Positions 9,971-19,069 are shown, counted from the first letter of the stretch. The stretch is 64,000 nt of DNA from Serratia sp. UGAL515B_01 (GCF_033095805.1 NZ_CP109901.1:930001-994000); one strand, 5' to 3'. Made by a program: numbers and translations. The notes: generated from the letters alone by a model not told the origin.

Positions 9971-11209
9971 ATGGCAAAAGTATCATTGGATAAAGACAGG
10001 ATTAAGTTTCTATTGGTTGAAGGGGTTCATCAGAGTACGGTAGATAACCTGCGTGCCGCCGGGTATACCAATATTGAATATCACAAAGGTGCGTTAGACA
10101 CCGAATCGCTTAAGGCATCGATCCGCGATGCGCATTTCGTTGGTATCCGATCACGCACGCATTTGTCAGAAGAGGTTTTCGCTGCTGCTGAGAAACTGGT
10201 GGCAGTGGGTTGTTTCTGTATTGGTACTAACCAGGTTGATTTAAAAGCAGCGACCAAACGCGGCATCCCAGTGTTTAACGCCCCGTTCTCCAATACTCGC
10301 TCCGTTGCCGAAATGGTCCTGGGGGAATTGCTACTCATGCTGCGCGGCATACCATTGGCTAACGCCAAAGCGCACCGTGGCGAATGGCAAAAACTGGCGG
10401 TAGGATCCTATGAAGCACGCGGTAAGAAACTGGGGATCATCGGTTACGGCCATATCGGTACTCAGCTCGGTATTCTGGCTGAAGGTCTGGGTATGAAAGT
10501 GTTCTTTTATGATATCGAGAACAAGTTGCCTTTGGGGAATGCCCAACAGGTGCGCCACCTGTCGGATCTGCTTAATATGAGTGATGTTGTCACTCTGCAC
10601 GTGCCTGAAACGCTATCGACCAAGAATATGATAGGTGTGGAAGAATTAGCATTGATGAAACCGGGCTCGATTCTGATCAATGCTTCTCGTGGTACCGTGG
10701 TGGATATCCCCGCATTGTGTGATGCCTTGGCCAGCAATCATCTGGCCGGTGCGGCGATCGACGTCTTCCCGGAAGAGCCTGCAACCAACAACGATCCCTT
10801 TGATTCTCCGCTATGTGAATTCGATAACGTGTTGTTGACGCCGCATATCGGTGGTTCTACCCAGGAAGCACAGGAGAACATCGGTGCTGAAGTAGCCGGA
10901 AAACTGGCGAAATACTCCGATAATGGCTCAACATTATCTGCAGTCAACTTCCCTGAGGTATCGTTACCTGCGCATGGTCCAAACTCCAGCCGTTTGCTGC
11001 ACATTCATGAAAACCGCCCTGGTATTCTGACGCAGATTAACCAGATTTTCGCTGAAGAAGGGGTAAACATTGCGGCTCAATATCTGCAGACCAGTTCAGA
11101 TATTGGCTACGTGGTTATCGACATCGAAGCTGAGACCGAACGTGCTGAAGCTGCTTTACAACGCATGAAAGCGATTGAAGGCACCATCCGCGCACGTCTG
11201 CTATTCTGA
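9971..11209 (+). CDS. serA: D-3-phosphoglycerate dehydrogenase
   Basis: First enzyme of serine biosynthesis, 412 residues, oxidising 3-phosphoglycerate to 3-phosphohydroxypyruvate. The NAD-binding half carries LGIIGYGHIGTQLGILAEG near residue 155 and the catalytic region NASRGTVVDIPAL and LLTPHIGGST. The C-terminal 70 residues form an ACT domain (HENRPGILTQINQIFAEEGV), which gives serine feedback inhibition in E. coli. Length matches E. coli SerA (410). It works with the downstream glycine cleavage genes in one-carbon metabolism. Confidence 0.97.
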   Translation: MAKVSLDKDRIKFLLVEGVHQSTVDNLRAAGYTNIEYHKGALDTESLKASIRDAHFVGIRSRTHLSEEVFAAAEKLVAVGCFCIGTNQVDLKAATKRGIPVFNAPFSNTRSVAEMVLGELLLMLRGIPLANAKAHRGEWQKLAVGSYEARGKKLGIIGYGHIGTQLGILAEGLGMKVFFYDIENKLPLGNAQQVRHLSDLLNMSDVVTLHVPETLSTKNMIGVEELALMKPGSILINASRGTVVDIPALCDALASNHLAGAAIDVFPEEPATNNDPFDSPLCEFDNVLLTPHIGGSTQEAQENIGAEVAGKLAKYSDNGSTLSAVNFPEVSLPAHGPNSSRLLHIHENRPGILTQINQIFAEEGVNIAAQYLQTSSDIGYVVIDIEAETERAEAALQRMKAIEGTIRARLLF

Positions 11210-11230
11210 TTTACCACGTTTATAAAACCC

Positions 11231-11252
11231 AAGGCTGGAGCAATCCAGCCTT
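11231..11252 (+). terminator. Hairpin after serA
   Basis: AAGGCTGG-AGCAAT-CCAGCCTT forms a perfect 8-bp stem 21 bases after the serA stop. The U-tract is weak. Confidence 0.6.
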
Positions 11253-11438
11253 GAACTGACCGTGAATTACCGGAGCATGCCACCAAAGCGCCTGACCCTC
11301 TTATATTCCGCAGTATCATCCAGCTAAACAGCTTTGAAATTCATGCTCATCCACGTCAGGGTAAGTACCCACGTTGCATCAAAATGGACAAATGTCTACA
11401 CTGAGAAAAGACAAATGAGAAATTAGAGGGGAAGGGTT

Positions 11439-11885
11439 ATGCGCACATTCAGTCCGTCTAAAAAGCCCGTCAGCAACCAATTGTGGCGTTCAGCGGGGTT
11501 TCCAGCAAGCCGCGGGCCGGAATTAATACTGCGCCTGCGAGAGGGGTTACCAGTATCAGTCATTGAAACTATACACCATTGGGCGGGTTTCCCTAAAGCA
11601 GACATACTCAGAATAACCGGCATCAATGCTAAGACCTTGAGTCGAAGGAAGGCGGGGACAGGCATATTAAACCCGGATGAGAGCGAAAAGATTGCACGTC
11701 TGATACGTGTTGCTGATGCCGCAGTCGATCTGTTCGAAGGCGATCGTGAAAAAGCGGTAAGTTGGATGCGTAAGCCAGTACGTGGATTGGGTAATGAGAC
11801 CCCTGAGAACCTGCTAAACACAGAAAGTGGTGCGGTCGAAGTTCTCGATCTCATCGGCAGACTCGAGCATGGCGTTTTTTCATGA
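11439..11885 (+). CDS. Xre/MbcA/ParS-type antitoxin (DUF2384)
   Basis: Protein of 148 residues. A central helix-turn-helix-like region (ADILRITGINAKTLSRRKAG) is followed by the DUF2384 toxin-binding segment (ESEKIARLIRVADAAVDLF, then KAVSWMRKPVRGLGNETPEN). This is the antitoxin architecture of the Xre-RES type II systems. Its stop overlaps the start of the RES gene by ATGA, giving translational coupling. An AGAGGGGAAGG site lies just upstream. Such antitoxins normally repress their own operon. The pair is absent between serA and fau in E. coli, so it is an acquired cassette. Confidence 0.88.
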   Translation: MRTFSPSKKPVSNQLWRSAGFPASRGPELILRLREGLPVSVIETIHHWAGFPKADILRITGINAKTLSRRKAGTGILNPDESEKIARLIRVADAAVDLFEGDREKAVSWMRKPVRGLGNETPENLLNTESGAVEVLDLIGRLEHGVFS

Positions 11886-12340
11886 TCGGTTTTCGCATTG
11901 TGAAAACCAAATATTTGGACACCGCATGGTCCGGTTATGGTGCTCAACGGCACGGAGGGCGCTGGAACCACAAAGGAAACGCCATGATTTATTTGGCAAC
12001 GTCGGTTTCATTGGCCACCTTAGAATGTCTGGTTCATTTCGATGATTCAGCCCTGCTACAACACTACACTTTGCTCAGCATTGAAGTGTCCGATACGGAT
12101 ATCATCGCTCTAGAACCCACCGCATTGCCCACTAACTGGCAACAACTGACTGCGCCTCAAGAAACGATGGATATAGGTTCTGAATGGTTAGACTCAGGTT
12201 CATCGGTTGGCTTGTTAGTTCCCTCGTCGGTAGTACCGATGGAAAACAATATACTGATTAATCCTCAACATACTGATTTCACTGCATACCTTAGCAGCGT
12301 GCAGGCGATGCCACATATATTCGACCCAAGGTTGAAGTAG
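11882..12340 (+). CDS. RES-domain toxin (NAD-depleting type II toxin)
   Basis: Protein of 152 residues with the RES fold. The first conserved arginine lies in the AQRHGGRWNHKGNAMIYLAT stretch, the glutamate in SLATLECLVHF, and the serine in VGLLVPSSVVPMENNILIN. Known RES toxins (MbcT and related) consume NAD; that activity is inferred from the family. The ATGA overlap with the preceding antitoxin and the intact motifs suggest a working system. It converges with fau. Confidence 0.88.
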   Translation: MIGFRIVKTKYLDTAWSGYGAQRHGGRWNHKGNAMIYLATSVSLATLECLVHFDDSALLQHYTLLSIEVSDTDIIALEPTALPTNWQQLTAPQETMDIGSEWLDSGSSVGLLVPSSVVPMENNILINPQHTDFTAYLSSVQAMPHIFDPRLK

Positions 12341-12346
12341 TACTCG

Positions 12347-12364
12347 TCGATTGCAATCAATCGA
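12347..12364. terminator. Small hairpin between convergent RES toxin and fau
   Basis: TCGATTG-CAAT-CAATCGA is a perfect 7-bp inverted repeat just after the RES stop. No U-run; it may act as a bidirectional 3' structure. Confidence 0.4.
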
Positions 12365-12375
12365 GGGTAGCGGTC

Positions 12376-12972
12376 CTACCAAGACCAGGTTTTTGAGGGA
12401 GTGATAATTTGTGGTAACGCAATATCCCATTGTTCTACGGGTAAACGAGTGACCTGCTGGCAATCATGTGCAAGCCCTATCGGATAAGGCCCTCCAGACT
12501 GCCAGTTTTGCAAGGTACGATCGTAAAATCCCCCTCCCATACCTAACCGTTGTCCTTGTGAGTCAAAGGCGACCAAGGGGGCCAGCAGCACATCTAATTG
12601 TGATAAGGGGAGTACGCTGCGTACATCAAGCGCAGGTTCTAGAATTTTAAAGCGATTGTAAATCAAACCTGTTTTTGCCGTGTAATGCAGAAACAACAGG
12701 TTACCCGCGTTGAATGGGTGTAAAACGGGAAGATAAACCTGTTTACCCAATAACCATAATTGTTCAATAAGTGGGCCGGTATCCAGTTCGCCGTCAAAAG
12801 AAAGAAACGCCGCAACATTTTGGGCAGCGAGAATGTGCGGGTGGTGTGAAACACGTTTGGCGAGTTGTAAAGCAAAGTTACGTTGCTGTTCGGGGGTTAA
12901 GCTGTTTCGCCGCTGGCGGACTTCATGGCGGATCAGTTGGCGTTGCTGACTGAATTGGGGCCGTAAGGACAT
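12376..12972 (-). CDS. fau: 5-formyltetrahydrofolate cyclo-ligase
   Basis: Enzyme of 198 residues (YgfA, 5-FCL) that converts 5-formyl-THF to 5,10-methenyl-THF with ATP. The start MSLRPQFSQQRQLIRHEVRQ and RRNSLTPEQQ are typical, the substrate motif FLSFDGELDT is visible, and the C-terminal RLGMGGGFYDRTL is the ATP-binding signature. It lies downstream of 6S RNA on the same strand; in E. coli ssrS and ygfA are co-transcribed and the RNA is processed, and the 54-base spacing here fits that. Confidence 0.95.
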   Translation of the reverse strand: MSLRPQFSQQRQLIRHEVRQRRNSLTPEQQRNFALQLAKRVSHHPHILAAQNVAAFLSFDGELDTGPLIEQLWLLGKQVYLPVLHPFNAGNLLFLHYTAKTGLIYNRFKILEPALDVRSVLPLSQLDVLLAPLVAFDSQGQRLGMGGGFYDRTLQNWQSGGPYPIGLAHDCQQVTRLPVEQWDIALPQIITPSKTWSW

Positions 12973-13026
12973 GGTGGCAAGTTTGCCTACTGTAAACAGT
13001 TAACACATTGAAACTGCAGAGTGAAG

Positions 13027-13210
13027 GGGATCTCCGAGATGCCGTCGCAGGCTGTAACCCTTGAACCCATGGTTCAAGGTGAACGCGCTGTCACAACCTT
13101 AAGGCTTCTCGGGCGGGCCGAGCATGCACACCGGTCACGGAACATCACATTCTGTTGGTATTAAATATCGGCTCAGGGGACTGGCCCGCTGGCAAACATC
13201 TCAGAGAAAT
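13027..13210 (-). ncRNA. ssrS: 6S RNA
   Basis: About 184 nt, transcribed leftwards between zapA and fau, the conserved location. The 5' end reads ATTTCTCTGAGATGTT and pairs with the 3' segment ending in CATCTCGGAGATCCCC, closing the long rod. The stretches GCGGGCCAGTCCCCTGAGCC, GAGCATGCTCGG and GGTTCAAGGGTTACAGCCTG are near-identical to E. coli 6S RNA. The RNA mimics an open promoter and binds sigma-70 RNA polymerase in stationary phase. Ends are set by alignment from memory and may be off by a few bases. Confidence 0.95.
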
Positions 13211-13251
13211 CTTTTACTCATTGCTGAACCCTTCAACCTCAGCAACTTCAG

Positions 13252-13581
13252 TTATTCGAAATGTGCATCCTGACGTTCAGCGATGCGACCTTGTTCAAGC
13301 AATGCCTGTTCAATGGTCTGTTGCAGCATACGAATCCGTTGTTCCATATTGGCTGCATAATCACGGGTTTTCAAACGTTCCTGAGCAAGTTCGTGGCAAA
13401 CATTCAATGCCGCGATAAAAACGAGTTGCTCTGTATTTGTGACTCTAGTGCGAACTTTAAGATCTTGCAACCGCTGATTGAGGTCTTCTGCTGCCATGTT
13501 CAACGCATCTTGTTGTTCTGGCGGACAATTGACTCTTAACGAACGGCCAAAAATTTGAATATCTACCGGTTGTGCAGACAT
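13252..13581 (-). CDS. zapA: Cell division protein ZapA
   Basis: Protein of 109 residues that bundles and stabilises FtsZ filaments at the division ring. It starts [20 protein letters not shown], the small N-terminal beta domain, followed by the amphipathic helix [13 protein letters not shown] and the long C-terminal coiled coil ([20 protein letters not shown]). Length equals E. coli ZapA. It is divergent from ygfB and sits upstream of 6S RNA on the same strand. Confidence 0.95.
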   Translation of the reverse strand: MSAQPVDIQIFGRSLRVNCPPEQQDALNMAAEDLNQRLQDLKVRTRVTNTEQLVFIAALNVCHELAQERLKTRDYAANMEQRIRMLQQTIEQALLEQGRIAERQDAHFE

Positions 13582-13889
13582 GCCACCTTCCTGCCTAAAT
13601 TTCGCGCCAGCACCGGTCTACCATTGCTGGGCCACCAAAGCGGGCGCAACTATATATACCTCAGCACCAAGATTCAACACTTTTTCAGTACCAGGTTGTA
13701 ATCTATTGCACCGAACATTACCAGACAAAAAAGGGTTTAAAAATCCGTAGTTACCACGATTCTATCAGGTAGAGAGAGTGAGATACTCCGATGACAACTG
13801 ACCACTGAGTTGTTTCACTCAACTGGTATACCGACGGAGCTTGGTGGTAGCATAACACGAACTTATCCTGCCAACGATGACGAATGCGC
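13582..13889. other. Divergent intergenic region zapA-ygfB
   Basis: About 310 bases carrying the promoters of zapA and ygfB. I see no coding sequence and no motif that I would name. Confidence 0.5.
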
Positions 13890-14468
13890 ATGTCTATACA
13901 GAATACATTTCCAAGTTACCAATCTTTGACCGTTGCCCTTAACCAGCAAGCGGTAGCATTAACCGCTGCAGAGATGCACGGGTTAATTAGTGGCCTGTTG
14001 TGCGGCGGTAACCGCGACGCCAGCTGGCAGACGTTGGTACATGAACTGACCAATGAAGGGATCGCTTTCCCACAGTCGTTAAGCCAGCCGCTGCAGCAGT
14101 TGCATGAAATTACACGAGATGCGTTGGAGGATGATGAATTCATGTTCCAGCTGATGATGCCAGAGGGCGAAACTGCTAGCGTGTTTGACCGTGCGGATGC
14201 GCTAGCGGGTTGGGTAAACCACTTCCTGCTTGGGCTTGGTATGATGCAGCCGAAATTGGCACAGGTAAAAGATGAAGTGGGTGAGGCTATTGATGATTTG
14301 CGTAATATCGCCCAGCTGGGATACGACGAAGACGAAGATCAGGAAGAGTTAGCTCAGTCACTCGAAGAAGTCATAGAATACGTACGCGTTGCCGCATTGC
14401 TTTGCCATACCGAATTCACGCGACATAAGCCGACCGCAGTGGAAAACAGAAAGCCGACTTTGCATTAA
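13890..14468 (+). CDS. ygfB: UPF0149 family protein YgfB
   Basis: Protein of 192 residues. The start [20 protein letters not shown] is chosen over an ATG two codons upstream because it matches E. coli YgfB. The family core [15 protein letters not shown] and the block [20 protein letters not shown] followed by a long acidic [12 protein letters not shown] stretch are intact. Its molecular role is poorly known (a Pseudomonas homologue affects transcription anti-termination). In E. coli it heads the ygfB-pepP-ubiH-ubiI run; here 3.3 kb of foreign DNA separates it from pepP. Confidence 0.93.
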   Translation: MSIQNTFPSYQSLTVALNQQAVALTAAEMHGLISGLLCGGNRDASWQTLVHELTNEGIAFPQSLSQPLQQLHEITRDALEDDEFMFQLMMPEGETASVFDRADALAGWVNHFLLGLGMMQPKLAQVKDEVGEAIDDLRNIAQLGYDEDEDQEELAQSLEEVIEYVRVAALLCHTEFTRHKPTAVENRKPTLH

Positions 14469-15084
14469 CCCGAATAGTGGCGTTGCTTAGTAAGCATACG
14501 CAGAGAAACGTCAACCTGATTGATATTTTAATCAGGAAGGAGAAAATCGATTTCAGGAGAAGGTAATCGTACAGCCGTATCACCAAGATACACAAAATAA
14601 TTCGAGTTGCTTGACCTATGACGTGTATAGAGCGCTTTACTTAATGAGGTCTTGCCCCTTATCTGCGGTGCTTGTGTGCCATCAAGGGGCTTTGACTGAC
14701 CTGCTCACATGCTGTTTTTTTGTTCAATTGCGGGCATTGGAAGTCATTTCCCTCTTTTTCACTATGTGGTTAAAACGGCAGCATCGGCTACAAAATATAG
14801 GCGTGTGCCGTCAAAATAATTTGGTGTTGATACGGTAAAAAAACGCAGGGCTTAAGTGAATGATTGGTGGGATAGATTTACTGAAGTTGGCCTGTTATTC
14901 ACTTGGTATACCCAACGATGTTTTATGATTTGATTGATATTTTGAGTGTGCTAGTGTTATCGGGATTTTTAACCGTTCCGTAACAGTGGGATAACAATGA
15001 ATCTCAAGGATAGTATTACAACTCACAGCTACCCTCACTACATGTTCCAGGCCGACGTCATGGTCTATTTCAGAAGGAATTGAA
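14469..15084. other. AT-rich leader between ygfB and the nuclease toxin
   Basis: About 615 bases, much richer in A+T than the flanking core genes. A 28-codon frame at 14997-15083 (starting MNLKDSITTHSYPHYMFQAD) ends two bases before the toxin ATG; it may be a leader peptide, the stump of an upstream gene, or chance. Otherwise I see no gene. The left boundary of the insertion probably lies close to the ygfB stop. Confidence 0.45.
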
Positions 15085-16428
15085 ATGAGCTTCAGTTTGC
15101 CTGGTATCTACCTGTACCATCTATCAAGCGATAATCTTCCCCCTGAAGAGTTTGAACGTATCGTCAGTGCGCATAAGGCTTGGTCACGGATTTGTAGTGA
15201 GTATGTGTTTGACGATGACTATAATAGCAGCGGCTATATCATCAATATGCGTGAAAGAAGGATGGCGAGTCACCGCACAGCATCTAGCGGAAGACACGAA
15301 AAAGAGAAGCTGGAAAGAATGGTGTTTTTGGGTGAAGTGGTCATGCTGAGTGACATTTATGGGCCTGCTAACCTCTTTTATATCAACGATAAGGGTAAGC
15401 TGATTTGTACAGACTTGCTGGCTTTTCGTTTTGATGGTGCAAAAAAGATTATTGCTCAATACGACCAATCTGTCTGGAAGCGAGACTATCGAGTAAAAGG
15501 TGGGAAACCACGCCCGACTCAAGTAAGACGGCTACAAAGCGCCACGAACACGATGCCCGAACGCTCTGCGCTATCTCGCGCTGCTGATGAAGCGGGGCGG
15601 GTATTGGCTCCAAAGTTGCAGTCGTTCAAAACTTTATGGGAAGCAACGCCTTACACACATGACAAAGCCACAACTGAGGCTGCTCGTCAACGTATTGCGG
15701 ATAGTTTTACAGAGACCCTGGAAGGGTTGAACACTTTGACGGAACATCCCCCTCAAGTGATTGCTAACGCTGTTTATGACAATATGAAAGCTGCGGTGAC
15801 AGAGTCTTATGACCGTAACGGATTTGCCGGTGCAGTCGGAATGCTAGGAGTGTCTGCATTGGCGGAGCTGGGCGGTACCAAAGGTTTGGGAACGCTAAAA
15901 CAACTTGATAAATTGAAGCATATTTCTGCGAAAGAGTTAAAAGTGGTAGAAATAAAATCCGGCGAAAAAGGGGGATGGAGCAAACCTTTGAACAAGCCCG
16001 AGGCCAACACAGTCTATAAGGTTGATGGGAATAAAGTCTATCACACGGATGAGCTTGGTCGAGTGAAAATGGTTGAGGCCGATCTCACGCCAATGACTAA
16101 AGACCGTAACACTTATCAGCAACGCAAGGCTGGAAAAAGTGGTGAGGCCACTGATGAAGGTGGTCATTTGCTCGCGAGTATCTTTGATGGGCCGGGTGAA
16201 AAGCTTAATCTTGTACCGATGGATGCGAATCTGAACAAGGGAGCATGGAAAAAGTTGGAAAACAGCTGGGCCAAGGCATTGGAAGATGGCAAACCTGTCA
16301 AAGTAAAAATCAATCCTATTTACACTGGCGATAGTGGCAGGCCCAGCAGCTTTGAAATAAAACACACAATAGGTAATGAACGACCTGTCATAACCGGTTT
16401 TAAAAATATGCCTGGAGGAGAACCATGA
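15085..16428 (+). CDS. Predicted polymorphic toxin with C-terminal DNA/RNA non-specific endonuclease domain
   Basis: Protein of 447 residues. The first 140 residues match no family I know. The middle has a Gly/Ala-rich stretch (NGFAGAVGMLGVSALAELGG) like the pre-toxin linkers of secreted effectors. The last 150 residues look like Endonuclease_NS_2: VYHTDELGRVKMVEADL, then DEGGHLLASIFDGPGEKLNL with the catalytic His near residue 361, then MDANLNKGAWKKLENSWAKA. No signal peptide, PAAR or Rhs repeats are visible, so delivery is unknown; type VI secretion is plausible. AGAAGGAATTG precedes the ATG. The stop overlaps the next gene (ATGA), typical of toxin-immunity pairs. Confidence 0.8.
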   Translation: MSFSLPGIYLYHLSSDNLPPEEFERIVSAHKAWSRICSEYVFDDDYNSSGYIINMRERRMASHRTASSGRHEKEKLERMVFLGEVVMLSDIYGPANLFYINDKGKLICTDLLAFRFDGAKKIIAQYDQSVWKRDYRVKGGKPRPTQVRRLQSATNTMPERSALSRAADEAGRVLAPKLQSFKTLWEATPYTHDKATTEAARQRIADSFTETLEGLNTLTEHPPQVIANAVYDNMKAAVTESYDRNGFAGAVGMLGVSALAELGGTKGLGTLKQLDKLKHISAKELKVVEIKSGEKGGWSKPLNKPEANTVYKVDGNKVYHTDELGRVKMVEADLTPMTKDRNTYQQRKAGKSGEATDEGGHLLASIFDGPGEKLNLVPMDANLNKGAWKKLENSWAKALEDGKPVKVKINPIYTGDSGRPSSFEIKHTIGNERPVITGFKNMPGGEP

Positions 16429-16766
16429 GAGACGAACAGAAAATTTATCAAGATATCAGTCAAATTCTTTTAAATATGGCACCTGATGATTCAATTAAAG
16501 TCATTGTGCGAGCAAAGCCGTTCCCTGAAGGTGATGGGGGAGAGTATGAGTTTGATTATATTGACTCGGACAATGCCAGCGATTGGTTTGATCCCTATGA
16601 TGGTGCCGTAAGTGACCTTACTCCATTAATTGTGGAGCTCCGAGAGTATTATTTGGAGCAGGGTCTGACAAATGGTCAGCCTGTATGGGGGCGTTGTGAA
16701 ATAACTCTCGACTTAGAAAGAATGAAACTCAATATTGAGTTTGAGTATGGTAGCCAAGAAAGCTAA
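16425..16766 (+). CDS. Predicted cognate immunity protein (YezG/DUF600-like)
   Basis: Acidic protein of 113 residues whose ATG overlaps the toxin stop by four bases. It starts MRDEQKIYQDISQILLNMAP and contains acidic EYEFDYIDSDNASDWFDPYD and CEITLDLERMKLNIEFEY. The layout (short helix, then strands, then a conserved W/F-rich acidic region) resembles the YezG/DUF600 immunity family often paired with nuclease toxins; family assignment is from pattern only. The strong acidity fits a protein that blocks a nucleic-acid-binding site. Function is inferred mainly from the overlap with the toxin. Confidence 0.75.
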   Translation: MRDEQKIYQDISQILLNMAPDDSIKVIVRAKPFPEGDGGEYEFDYIDSDNASDWFDPYDGAVSDLTPLIVELREYYLEQGLTNGQPVWGRCEITLDLERMKLNIEFEYGSQES

Positions 16767-17025
16767 TCAGTTACTGAAAACAGCTTTCTGATGAGATTAT
16801 ATACTCGTCATATCTCTAAATAGGTGTTCTCGCTGCACCATCTTACTTGTTGAGCTTGAACAGCGGGACACACTATTCTAGATTCAAACTCATCTGCCTT
16901 ATGGCATATTAGGGGGGCCCTTAATTTGACGATCGCTTTTAAAATAGCCGGATAGCACCCAATTTCAACATACTCAGGTCATTTCTGACTGTTTTTCCGA
17001 GCGGGTAGCGATACGCTGATGTTAT

Positions 17026-17479
17026 TTAAGCTTGGGGAAGGGAAGCTGCGTTTAACGACGTTACGTTTTTTGTACAATCGAGTATCAAGCTTTTGGCTTT
17101 TATCCCTTTAATTTTCAGTTGATAACGCAATATCTGGTTCGAGTGCCCTTTATAAGTCAGCACCGCTTTAGGCCGCGATTTCAGATGCCCATTTTTTCGC
17201 ATAATCCCAACTCGGTTCAGCAGTGTTTCTGTGTAGCTACTCTTGTGGGCTGATCCGCCACTCAGGCAAAAACTTAGCGGTAATCCTGTACTGTCTGTCG
17301 CCAGATGGATTTTGGTACCAAAGCCGCCTCGAGAACGACCCATCCCATGATAGCTGAGTCCATCGGGGTGTTTTTTTAGCACCTGCAGCAGCTTTCAGAG
17401 CCCGAATGTTAAGGTGCTCAGCGATTGGTGATGCCACAATCGCCGCTAAACAGCGGTCTGTAACGCAACAAAAGCACAA
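17026..17479 (-). pseudogene. IS5-family transposase remnant
   Basis: Two overlapping minus-strand frames together recall an IS5/IS427-type DDE transposase. One contains GRSRGGFGTKIHLATDSTGL followed by PLSFCLSGGSAHKSS and LKSRPKAVLTYKGHS; the upstream frame contains IRALKAAAGAKKTPR, which corresponds to the region just before it. Frames are shifted relative to one another, the N-terminal third is missing, and after ILRYQLKIKGIKAK the protein loses similarity, so it is non-functional. No clear terminal inverted repeats were found. It lies between the toxin-immunity pair and pepP, and suggests how the insertion arrived or was remodelled. Confidence 0.75.
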
Positions 17480-17754
17480 GATAGTGAGCTGAGCAATGCA
17501 GTGGGTGTTTTGATAGTGAGGTGTTGCTATTGATGCGACTAAGCGGGTTAAAATTAATGCTCAACGGTATCTAGGCTTTGTAGCAGTAGCAACCTCAAAT
17601 GAGTGAGGGTAAGCTATACGTATCCACAGGTAGTGGCTAAGATAGCTGAGATAATGAAAGTCATTAAAATCAGATGGTTGTAAAAATGTAGGTTAACGTT
17701 AAGGTTTTAATAAATTCATTTAAAAAAGTCATTAAAATCAATGAGGATAATCTA
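17480..17754. other. Junction upstream of pepP with a 16-bp direct repeat
   Basis: AAAGTCATTAAAATCA occurs exactly at 17657-17672 and again at 17725-17740, 68 bases apart; the second copy sits directly before the pepP ribosome site. The DNA between is very AT-rich and probably provides the pepP promoter now that the ygfB end is far away. Confidence 0.55.
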
Positions 17755-19068
17755 TTGACCCAGCAGGAATTTCACAACCGCCGTCAGGCGTTGCTGGCGA
17801 AGATGGCGCCGGCCAGTGCGGCAGTTATTTTCGCAGCACCAGAAGCGACACGCAGTGCGGATTCTGAATACCCATACCGTCAGAACAGCGATTTCTGGTA
17901 TCTGACTGGATTCAATGAACCGGAAGCGGTGCTGATCCTGGTTAAAAGTGATGAAACCCATAACCATAGCGTACTGTTTAACCGTGTTCGCGACCTCATG
18001 GCAGAGATTTGGTTTGGTCGCCGTCTTGGGCAAGATGCTGCCCCGGCTAAATTGGGGATAGATCGCGCACTGGCCTTTAATGAAATCAACGACCAATTGC
18101 ATCTGTTACTTAATGGCCTTGATGTGGTGTATCACGCGCAAGGGCAATATGCCTATGCCGATGAAATCCTGTTTGGTGCGGTTGATAAATTGCGCAAAGG
18201 TTTCCGCCAGAATCTGGCAGCGCCTGCAACGATGACGGATTATCGCCCATGGCTACATGAGATGCGTCTGTTCAAATCCGCAGAAGAAGTCGCTGCAATG
18301 CGCCGGGCTGGCGAGATCAGTGCGCTGGCTCATACTCGTGCGATGGAAAAATGCCGCCCCGGCATGTTCGAATACCAGTTGGAAGGCGAAATCCTGCACG
18401 AATTTATGCGCCAAGGCGCACGGTACCCCTCTTACAATACGATCGTCGGTAGTGGTGAAAACAGCTGCATACTGCATTACACCGAAAATGAGTGTCAAAT
18501 GCGTGACGGTGATTTGGTTCTGATTGATGCTGGATGCGAATACCTCGGCTATGCCGGTGATATCACTCGTACTTTTCCGGTGAACGGTAAATTCACTAAA
18601 CCCCAACGCGCGGTGTACGACATTGTGTTAGCTTCGATAAACAAAGCGCTAGAGATGTTTAAACCGGGCGTTAGCATCCGCGAAGTCAACGATCAGATAG
18701 TACGAGTCATGATCTCGGGTCTGGTTGAACTGGGCGTGCTGAAGGGAGATGTAGAGCAACTGTTTGCTGAGCAGGCACACCGTCCGTTCTTTATGCATGG
18801 TTTGAGCCACTGGCTGGGGTTAGATGTGCATGACGTCGGTCACTATGGCACACCGAACCGCGATCGCGTCTTGGAACCGGGTATGGTTTTAACGGTAGAG
18901 CCGGGTTTGTATATTCAGCCTGATGCTGACGTGCCTGCAGAATATCGTGGTATTGGCATTCGCATCGAAGATGACATTCTGATCACTCAAGATGGCAATG
19001 AAAACTTGACCGCCAGCGTCGTGAAGGATGCGGACGCAATTGAAGCTTTGATGGCAGCGGCCAGATAA
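17755..19068 (+). CDS. pepP: Xaa-Pro aminopeptidase P
   Basis: Proline-specific metallo-aminopeptidase of 437 residues that removes N-terminal residues before proline. The start is a TTG at 17755 (after GAGG): the codon gives TQQEFHNRRQALLAKMAP, matching the family N-terminus, and no in-frame ATG lies nearby upstream. The creatinase-like N-domain is followed by the pita-bread domain with the metal ligands in LVLIDAGCEYLGYAGDITRT, FFMHGLSHWLGLDVHDVG, VLTVEPGLY and GIGIRIEDD. It overlaps or abuts ubiH (1-base gap), so pepP-ubiH form a coupled unit. Confidence 0.94.
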   Translation: MTQQEFHNRRQALLAKMAPASAAVIFAAPEATRSADSEYPYRQNSDFWYLTGFNEPEAVLILVKSDETHNHSVLFNRVRDLMAEIWFGRRLGQDAAPAKLGIDRALAFNEINDQLHLLLNGLDVVYHAQGQYAYADEILFGAVDKLRKGFRQNLAAPATMTDYRPWLHEMRLFKSAEEVAAMRRAGEISALAHTRAMEKCRPGMFEYQLEGEILHEFMRQGARYPSYNTIVGSGENSCILHYTENECQMRDGDLVLIDAGCEYLGYAGDITRTFPVNGKFTKPQRAVYDIVLASINKALEMFKPGVSIREVNDQIVRVMISGLVELGVLKGDVEQLFAEQAHRPFFMHGLSHWLGLDVHDVGHYGTPNRDRVLEPGMVLTVEPGLYIQPDADVPAEYRGIGIRIEDDILITQDGNENLTASVVKDADAIEALMAAAR

Positions 19069-19069
19069 T

